10,712 nt of DNA from Ktedonobacterales bacterium (lineage in GTDB: Bacteria; Chloroflexota; Ktedonobacteria; Ktedonobacterales; JADMIN01). Position numbers and translations under genes: made by a program. The DNA lies in NCBI GenBank assembly GCA_025935235.1, contig JAICVT010000124.1, positions 1 to 10,712 of the forward strand. The letters run 5' to 3'. The number at the start of each line of letters is the position of its first letter. The first letter of the stretch is position 1. Positions 5,771-10,712 of this stretch are shown piece after piece. The notes beneath the pieces were generated by a model. The model searched no databases. It saw only the letters and a program-made list of their open reading frames with translations, and was not told where the DNA came from.

Positions 5771-6988
5771 TTAGGTCGCTGCGCATCCGGGCACGCTTGA
5801 AAACGGCAGCAAGCGCCCAATCCCGACGCCATAGGTAAACCACAGCGCGCAATTCGGCCCCAGCGCCAACGACTGCGGCGCGCCGCTGTCCGCTTTAGAG
5901 AGCTGCGGCAACGTGAACTCGGTAATGTGGCCAGACGCATCAATGCGTCCCAGGCCATCGCGCCACCCCTCGGTAAACCAGATTCCGCCATCTGGCCCGG
6001 CGACGAGGCTCTCCACCTGGCAGACATCGAGCGGGGAGGAATCGCTACAGGAGTTGCGCGAGATGTTCGGCAGTGGGTACTCGGTGATGTGGCCGCTGAG
6101 CGTGATGCGACCCAGCAGGTTTTGCGTGGACTCGGTGAACCAGAGCGCCCCATCGCCGCCCGCCACGATCTCACCTGGCACATGATTGACGCCTGGCAGC
6201 TTATACTCCGTAACGCGTCCATCCGTCGTTATGCGACCAATGCGCATACCCATGAGTTCAGTGAACCAGAGCGCGCCATCCACCCCAACAGTGATGCCAT
6301 ATGGGCCGCTTCCGCTCGGATTCTCAGGACGCGGCGGGAGCGAAAACTCTGTCACGACACCCTGGGGAGTGATGCGTCCAACTTTGTTTCCGCCGAAGTC
6401 GTTGAACCAAAGGTTGCCGTCGGGTCCGGCGACAATATCGTGCGGCTGGCTGTTTGGCGTAGCGCCAGTGATGCGCCCAGGGCGCCGAGGGACGAAGTAC
6501 TCGGTGACGCGCCCAAACGTGGTGACGCGCGCTACCGCGTCGCCGTCGAATTCCGTGAACCAGAGCGCGCTATCTGGCCCCAGCGTGATGCCATCGGGCC
6601 AGACAGCCTGGACAGGCAAGGGAAACGTGGTGAAGCTGCTTGATGCGCCTGGAACTGAGGGCGTGAAGTGGACAATGGCGTCGTCTATAGGGTGACTGCT
6701 GAGCAGGGCGCCATCGGAGGTCGTATTGAATGCCGTCAGCCACAGGGAGCCATCCGGCCCGACAGCGATGCGATTGAGACCTGGAACGCCAGGCGCCAGC
6801 GGGAAACGGGTGAGCTTGCCAAGTGGCCCGGCTGTGGGCGTTGGCGATTGCGTGGGCGTCCGCAGGGTGAAGGGCTGCGGGGGAAGATCGCACGCGCTGG
6901 TCAGCGCCAGACTCAGCATCAGTAGCAGGCCCGCGATAATCCGCTTCTGGAGCCAGGCGCGGTCGCGGGCGTGGCGGATGGGCCACAT
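5771..6988 (-). CDS. Seven-bladed Vgb/SMP-30-like beta-propeller lipoprotein
   Basis: The 405-residue product begins with a basic N-terminus, a hydrophobic segment (17-31) and a lipobox-like TSAC with Cys33. It is therefore a predicted exported lipoprotein. A Thr/Pro-rich linker (about 42-56) follows. Seven blade repeats of the form GPDGxLWFTE then start near residues 77, 137, 188, 235, 277, 331 and 377, many followed by IGRIT..G.VTEF.LP. This is the pattern of the virginiamycin B lyase (Vgb)/streptogramin lyase-like propeller. The membrane anchor and environmental-type setting make true antibiotic lyase activity uncertain; it may be a binding or lactonase-like propeller. One blade carries an insertion with C314 and C323 that could form a disulfide. 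The start at 6988 is supported by AGGAGGGAGGG (7005-6995) six bases upstream. The gene lies between the sigma factor (137-bp gap) and epimerase (123-bp gap) on the same strand. No strong promoter or terminator is evident in the upstream gap. Confidence 0.88.
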   Translation of the reverse strand: MWPIRHARDRAWLQKRIIAGLLLMLSLALTSACDLPPQPFTLRTPTQSPTPTAGPLGKLTRFPLAPGVPGLNRIAVGPDGSLWLTAFNTTSDGALLSSHPIDDAIVHFTPSVPGASSSFTTFPLPVQAVWPDGITLGPDSALWFTEFDGDAVARVTTFGRVTEYFVPRRPGRITGATPNSQPHDIVAGPDGNLWFNDFGGNKVGRITPQGVVTEFSLPPRPENPSGSGPYGITVGVDGALWFTELMGMRIGRITTDGRVTEYKLPGVNHVPGEIVAGGDGALWFTESTQNLLGRITLSGHITEYPLPNISRNSCSDSSPLDVCQVESLVAGPDGGIWFTEGWRDGLGRIDASGHITEFTLPQLSKADSGAPQSLALGPNCALWFTYGVGIGRLLPFSSVPGCAAT

Positions 6989-7125
6989 GCAAGACCCTCC
7001 CTCCTGATCTCAGCGCCCGCGCTGGTGTGCTGATATGCGCTCGGACGCTTCTGCCATCAGGACGAAGGCGCGGAGGCCGCATTTACAGCGCGAGGAGGCA
7101 TCGCCTCAACAGAGCGGGCGAGATG

Positions 7126-8094
7126 CTATACCTCGCCGCGCTTGATCGTCAGGAGGTTGGAGACGGGGAAGCCGAGATGGGTGAGCTTGTCGGGGTTGAC
7201 GATGCCGCGCACGGCCTGGATGGCGCCTTCTGCGATGTCGAAGACCAGCGCGTTGATCAGGCGGCCCTCCGTGTCGAAGATCAGCGCGCCGGGCTGGCCA
7301 TTGATGAGCGCGGCGCGCAGACTGAGGTGGAAATCGCCAGTTCCTCTGGCGATGGCTTGCAGCGCTTTGCCGACACGATTGCGCCCACGGAGTGGCTGTG
7401 GATAGGCGTGGGCCTTGCCGCCGCCATCGCCGTAGAAGACCGCATCCTCGGCGAGGAAGCTGACCAGACCATCCAGATCGCCGCGCTCCGCCGCGCCCAG
7501 GAATCTGCTCGTCAGCTCCTGCTGCTGGCGGAGGCTGGCATCGAAGCGCGGCCTGCCCTCGCCAACGCGCTTGCGGGCGCGAGCGAAGATCTGGCGGCAG
7601 TTCTGCTCGCTCTTGCCCACGATGCCCGCGATCTCATCATAGGGATAGTCGAAGGCCTCATGTAGCACGAAGACCGCGCGCTCGACCGGCGAGAGCGCCT
7701 GGAGCAGCGTGAGGAAGGCGAGCGAGAGCGAGTCGTTCATCTCGGCCAGATCGGCTGGGTCGGGATCGAGCGAGACGCTCAGCGGCTCCGGCAGCCACGT
7801 TCCCACATACGTCTCGCGCCGCGCCCGGGCCGAGCGCGCCGCGTCAATCGCCAGGCGCGTCGTGACCGTCGTCAGGAAGGCTTTGGGCGACGCGATCACC
7901 TGCCCCTCGGCGAGCGCCCGATGGTAGCGCAGCCAGGCGTCCTGCGTGACATCCTCGGCCTCGCCGACACTGCCGAGCATGCGATAGGCGATGGAGAACA
8001 GCAGCGGGCGCAGCCCCTCAAACAGCGCGGCGCTGGCGGCTGCCTGATCTCGCCCCGCATCCTGCGGGACATCCTGCTGGCCAGGCTGCCGCAT
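7126..8094 (-). CDS. sigJ: ECF41-group (SigJ-type) RNA polymerase sigma factor with SnoaL-like C-terminal domain
   Basis: This encodes an alternative sigma factor of 322 residues. Region 2 spans about 21-92 (LFSIAYRMLGSVGEAEDVTQDAWLR) and the linker carries WLPEP (100-104). Region 4 spans about 120-178 (LSPVERAVFVLHEAFDYPYDEIA and SEQNCRQIFARAR). A SnoaL-like domain follows from about 190. That domain contains DGGGK (223-227) and NPDKL (300-304), the diagnostic motifs of group ECF41, in which the fused domain takes the regulatory role normally played by an anti-sigma factor. No anti-sigma gene is present, as expected. The start at 8094 is chosen because GGAAGGA precedes it by seven bases; the frame is open to 8238 but earlier starts lack a ribosome site. 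A target-like promoter (TGTCACA-N16-CGTC) lies before the downstream epimerase. No exact copy precedes this gene, so autoregulation is not evident. Confidence 0.93.
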   Translation of the reverse strand: MRQPGQQDVPQDAGRDQAAASAALFEGLRPLLFSIAYRMLGSVGEAEDVTQDAWLRYHRALAEGQVIASPKAFLTTVTTRLAIDAARSARARRETYVGTWLPEPLSVSLDPDPADLAEMNDSLSLAFLTLLQALSPVERAVFVLHEAFDYPYDEIAGIVGKSEQNCRQIFARARKRVGEGRPRFDASLRQQQELTSRFLGAAERGDLDGLVSFLAEDAVFYGDGGGKAHAYPQPLRGRNRVGKALQAIARGTGDFHLSLRAALINGQPGALIFDTEGRLINALVFDIAEGAIQAVRGIVNPDKLTHLGFPVSNLLTIKRGEV

Positions 8095-8106
8095 TGGGAG
8101 TTCCTT

Positions 8107-8126
8107 CCATCGCATGCCATCGCATG
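8107..8126. repeat. 10-bp tandem duplication upstream of the sigma gene
   Basis: CCATCGCATG occurs twice in exact tandem (8107-8116, 8117-8126), immediately upstream of the sigma gene's ribosome site. On the minus strand each copy supplies ATG triplets, which create the competing upstream start candidates. The remainder of the 165-bp divergent gap (8095-8259) shows no confident promoter on either strand. Confidence 0.6.
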
Positions 8127-8259
8127 ACCACTCACAGGTGGCGCGTCCTTCACAGTCAGTCTCAGACACGATCGGTGGGTCAAGCTGACGCTGGCGCGTC
8201 CTAACCCGTCTTGCGCCGCGGATGTAGCATGGTGGCATGCGAACCGGGACGCCGCGCTG

Positions 8260-8907
8260 ATGCGGCGGTCAATGGCGACCTCAGACGGGATGGGCAGCAT
8301 GCCTCCACTTTACGCGCGTGATCTTTCGCTGGCAGTCGTGCTGGTAGTCAGCCTCCTCATCTGGCGCGTGATGGAGACGACGGTGGATATCCGCTCGCGG
8401 CTCCGTCTGCGCGCGGGCGCCCAGCGCGAGGATCGCGGATCGCTGCTGGTGGTCGCTATCCTGGTCACGCTAGGCGCGTTTCTCGGCGCGGTTGTGGCGT
8501 TCAAGGTTCCCGGCGCTGTCATCACGACCAGCGTGGTCGGGCGCGAGACGCTCTTCTGGCTGGGCATCCTGCTGATCTACGCGGGGATGGCGTTCCGGCT
8601 GTACGCCATCCACACGCTTGGCGCGTACTTCACGACGACGGTAGCCGTCGCGCCTGAGCAGGTGGTGGTGGAGACTGGCCCCTATCGGCTGATCCGGCAT
8701 CCCGCCTACACGGGCCTGCTCACCACCCTCTTCGGCTTCGGGCTGACCTGCACGAACTGGCTGACGCTGCTGATTGTGATGTCCTGCGCCCTGATCGCCA
8801 TCGGCTACCGTATCCACGTCGAGGAGCGCGCGCTACGGGAGCGCCTGGGCCAGCCCTATCAGGCGTACATGCGACGCACCAAGCGGCTCATCCCCTTCGT
8901 GCTGTGA
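8260..8907 (+). CDS. Isoprenylcysteine carboxylmethyltransferase (ICMT)-family membrane protein
   Basis: The 215-residue product (from the first ATG) has hydrophobic segments near residues 21-38, 61-83, 97-115 and 152-183. Between the last two lies the family signature GPYRLIRHPAY (140-150). The C-terminus EERALRERLGQPYQAYMRRTKRLIPF (188-213) supplies the Glu-Glu and Tyr-rich end typical of the ICMT/PEMT fold. These proteins are integral-membrane methyltransferases using S-adenosylmethionine. Bacterial members rarely act on prenylated proteins, so the substrate (lipid or small molecule) is unknown. The start is uncertain: ATGs at 8260, 8272, 8290 and 8299 are all in frame and none has a good Shine-Dalgarno site. 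The first helix begins only after the last of them. It is divergent from the sigma gene, and shared regulation is possible but no motif supports it. A repeat patch follows the stop. Confidence 0.88.
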   Translation: MRRSMATSDGMGSMPPLYARDLSLAVVLVVSLLIWRVMETTVDIRSRLRLRAGAQREDRGSLLVVAILVTLGAFLGAVVAFKVPGAVITTSVVGRETLFWLGILLIYAGMAFRLYAIHTLGAYFTTTVAVAPEQVVVETGPYRLIRHPAYTGLLTTLFGFGLTCTNWLTLLIVMSCALIAIGYRIHVEERALRERLGQPYQAYMRRTKRLIPFVL

Positions 8908-8919
8908 TCGAGCGGTGCG

Positions 8920-9087
8920 ACCTCTCCCCCTAGCCCCCTCTCCTTCAGGGAGGGGGAATCCAGGCCAGGACGGCAGCCAATAGCGGGCGCTCTCCTTCAG
9001 CTAAAGGCGGAACCCAGGCCAGGCGCTATCGCACGTGCATGCCGCTAGCTCCCCTCGCCCTCTGGGAGAGGGGCTGGGGGTGAGGGC
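8920..9087. repeat. Intergenic C/T- and G/A-rich inverted and direct repeat patch
   Basis: The left edge (8920-8956) reads as C/T-rich sequence folding into CCCCCTC (8934-8940) / GAGGGGG (8950-8956). The right edge (9051-9087) is a similar sequence in inverted orientation, with CCCTCT (9058-9063) / AGAGGG (9067-9072) around 3 nt. Between them CTCTCCTTCAG (8938-8948 and 8990-9000) and GGAAYCCAGGCCAGG (8955-8969 and 9009-9023) recur as spaced direct repeats. The patch fills the space between the convergent ICMT-family and UvrA genes. No transposase frame lies inside, so it is a REP/MITE-like non-autonomous repeat. The hairpins may serve both genes as transcript ends, although neither has a T-run. 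Confidence 0.65.
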
Positions 9088-9089
9088 CG

Positions 9090-10712
9090 CTACCCCAGCA
9101 GCGGGCGAAGGCACTGGCCCGTGATGGAGTCTGCCACCTGAGCGACCTGCTCCGGCGTTCCCTCGGCCAGCAGCCGCCCGCCAGCGGCTCCCCCCTCTGG
9201 CCCCAGGTCGAGTACCCAGTCGGCGGTCTTGACCACCTCCAGATTGTGCTCGATCACTACCACGCTGTTGCCCGCGTCTACCAGCCGCTGGAGCGCGCCG
9301 AGCAGCCGCGCCGTATCGGCGAGATGCAGCCCCGTCGTCGGTTCATCCAGCAGATAGAGCGTGCGCCCGTTGGCCCGCCGCCCCAGCTCCTTCGCCAGCT
9401 TGACCCGCTGCGCCTCGCCGCCTGAGAGCGTGGTGGCGGGCTGCCCCAGTTGCAGATAGCCCAGCCCGACATCCGCGAGCGACTGGAGCCGCGAGCGCGC
9501 GGCGGACACATCCGTGAAGAGCGCCAGCGCCTCCTCGACAGTCATCTCCAGTGTCTGGGCGATGTCGTAGCCGCGATAGCGCACGGCGAGCGTCTCGCGG
9601 GTGAAGCGGCGTCCGTGGCAGGCCGGGCAGACCACCTCCACGGCGGGCAGGAAGTGCATATGGACCGACAACGTTCCCGCGCCCTCGCAGCGCTCGCAGC
9701 GCCCGCCGGGCGTGTTGAACGAGAAGCGGCGGGCGGTGAACCCACGCGCGCGCGCCTCGGGCGTGGCGGCGAAGGCCTCGCGGATCGCCGTGAACGTGTC
9801 GGAATAGGTCGCGGCGTTCGAGCGCGGGATGCGCCCAATCGGCTCCTGGTCAATCGTGATGACCTTGTCGAGTAGCTCGCAGCCCTCCAGTTGGTCGTGC
9901 GCGCCGGGCGCGTCGCCCGCGCCATAGAGCCGCTGGCGCAGGGCGCGGTCGAGGATGTCGAAGATCAGCGTGGATTTGCCTGAGCCTGAGACGCCCGTCA
10001 CAGCCACCAGCAGCCCCAGCGGCAGGCGCGCCGTCACATCGCGCAGGTTGTGCTCGCGCGCGCCAACGATGGTGATGGCGCTCGCCGTCGGCGGACGACG
10101 GCGCTGTGGGATGGGGATGGAGGCGCGCCCGGCCAGATAGTCGCCCGTGATCGAGTCGCGCCGCGCGGCGATCTCGGCGGGCGAACCGGTGGCGATCACC
10201 TGCCCGCCATGCTTGCCCGCGCCGGGACCAAAATCTATCACGTAGTCGGCGGCGGCGATCATCTCCAGATCGTGCTCGACCACCAGCACGGTATTGCCCA
10301 GGTCGCGCAGGCGGCGCAGCACGCCGATCAGGCGGCGGGTATCGCGCTGGTGAGCGCCGATGGTCGGCTCATCGAAGACGTAGAGGATGCCGGTCAGCGC
10401 GGAGCCGAGCAGCGAGGCCAGTCGCAGCCGCTGCGCCTCGCCCGCCGAGAGCGAGGGCGAGGCGCGCTCCATGCTCAGGTAGCCCGCGCCGACCTCCACC
10501 AGCCGCGCGATGCGCTCGCGCAGGTCGGCCAGAATCGGCTCGGCGATCAGCAACTGGTCGGCGCTGAGCGTGGTGGGCAGCTCCTCCAGCCAGCCGCCCA
10601 GCTCGGCCAGCGGCAGCCGCGAGAGGGCGATGATAGTCTGGCCGTTGACGGTGACTCCGCGGCTCTCCGGGCGCAGGCGGGTTCCTTCGCAGTCGGGGCA
10701 GGTCTCGGTGAC
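9090..10712 (-). CDS. uvrA: UvrA-type excinuclease ABC ATPase, C-terminal part (N-terminus beyond window)
   Basis: The frame is open from the right edge to the stop at 9090, giving 540 residues with no start codon required inside the window. Residues 5-8 (CPDC) begin the CEGTRL segment of the first half. Next come the first ABC signature LSAGEAQR (88-95), Walker B YVFDEP (111-116) and VVEHD. The second ABC module has Walker A GVSGSGKST (240-248), IDQEPIGRIPRSN, and a zinc finger with Cys339, Cys342, Cys362 and Cys365. It ends with signature TLSGGEAQR (428-436) and LLDEPTTGLH. UvrA scans DNA for bulky lesions and loads UvrB in nucleotide excision repair. The first signature has Ala in place of the usual second Gly (LSGGE), which recalls UvrA paralogues (UvrA2/DrrC-like). 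The UvrB-binding region lies outside the window, so ordinary UvrA and paralogue cannot be separated. Confidence 0.93.
   Translation of the reverse strand, partial: VTETCPDCEGTRLRPESRGVTVNGQTIIALSRLPLAELGGWLEELPTTLSADQLLIAEPILADLRERIARLVEVGAGYLSMERASPSLSAGEAQRLRLASLLGSALTGILYVFDEPTIGAHQRDTRRLIGVLRRLRDLGNTVLVVEHDLEMIAAADYVIDFGPGAGKHGGQVIATGSPAEIAARRDSITGDYLAGRASIPIPQRRRPPTASAITIVGAREHNLRDVTARLPLGLLVAVTGVSGSGKSTLIFDILDRALRQRLYGAGDAPGAHDQLEGCELLDKVITIDQEPIGRIPRSNAATYSDTFTAIREAFAATPEARARGFTARRFSFNTPGGRCERCEGAGTLSVHMHFLPAVEVVCPACHGRRFTRETLAVRYRGYDIAQTLEMTVEEALALFTDVSAARSRLQSLADVGLGYLQLGQPATTLSGGEAQRVKLAKELGRRANGRTLYLLDEPTTGLHLADTARLLGALQRLVDAGNSVVVIEHNLEVVKTADWVLDLGPEGGAAGGRLLAEGTPEQVAQVADSITGQCLRPLLG

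Noticed and set aside
5771..6988. Streptogramin (virginiamycin B) resistance gene
   Set aside because: The repeat pattern is shared by many propeller proteins. This one is a predicted lipoprotein with a long linker and I cannot confirm the lyase's catalytic residues, so a resistance call would be unsupported.
6989..7125. Sigma-70 promoter for the propeller lipoprotein gene
   Set aside because: TTGAGG with an 18-bp spacer to TAAATG can be proposed, but the -10 match is poor. A small GAGGC/GCCTC palindrome overlaps it without a T-run, so neither promoter nor terminator is called.
8130..8200. Possible ECF41 promoter before the sigma gene (autoregulation)
   Set aside because: The closest match, TGTCTGA-N16-CGCG on the minus strand, differs from TGTCACA and CGTC in both boxes, so it is no better than chance.

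Overview
The window is a high-GC bacterial chromosome segment with seven clear protein genes and one probable edge fragment. Strong Shine-Dalgarno sites, classical intrinsic terminators and a perfect-spacing TTGACC/TATACT promoter point to a bacterium with SigA-like housekeeping transcription. The ECF41 sigma factor, the UvrA-like protein and the CCCTCTCC-type intergenic repeat would fit a Chloroflexota (for example Ktedonobacteria-like) or actinobacterial soil organism. That placement is inference only, as no rRNA or tRNA gene is present.

Left part (1-1405): a probable partial gene runs off the left edge on the minus strand. Divergent to it is a four-helix membrane protein with a Pro/Tyr-rich tail (377-1270, +). 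A perfect 18-bp hairpin terminator then separates it from the convergent translation genes. Central left (1406-4700): the minus strand carries infB followed by rbfA. It is preceded by a strong sigma-70-type promoter and an unusually long leader of about 510 nt. The leader contains several hairpins and an internal intrinsic terminator, so it is either an attenuated leader or a separate small structured RNA.

Centre (4706-8094, all minus): transcription order is an ECF41/SigJ-type sigma factor with a fused SnoaL-like domain, a seven-bladed Vgb/SMP-30-like propeller lipoprotein, and an atypical NAD(P)-dependent epimerase/dehydratase. Directly upstream of the epimerase is TGTCACA-N16-CGTC, the recognition sequence described for ECF41 sigma factors. 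The sigma factor therefore probably controls the epimerase, and the lipoprotein lies between regulator and target.

Right part (8095-10712): an isoprenylcysteine-carboxylmethyltransferase-family membrane protein (+) is divergent from the sigma gene. It is followed by a 170-bp patch of C/T-rich and G/A-rich inverted and direct repeats lying between convergent genes. Last is the C-terminal 540 residues of a UvrA-type ABC ATPase (minus), cut by the right window edge.
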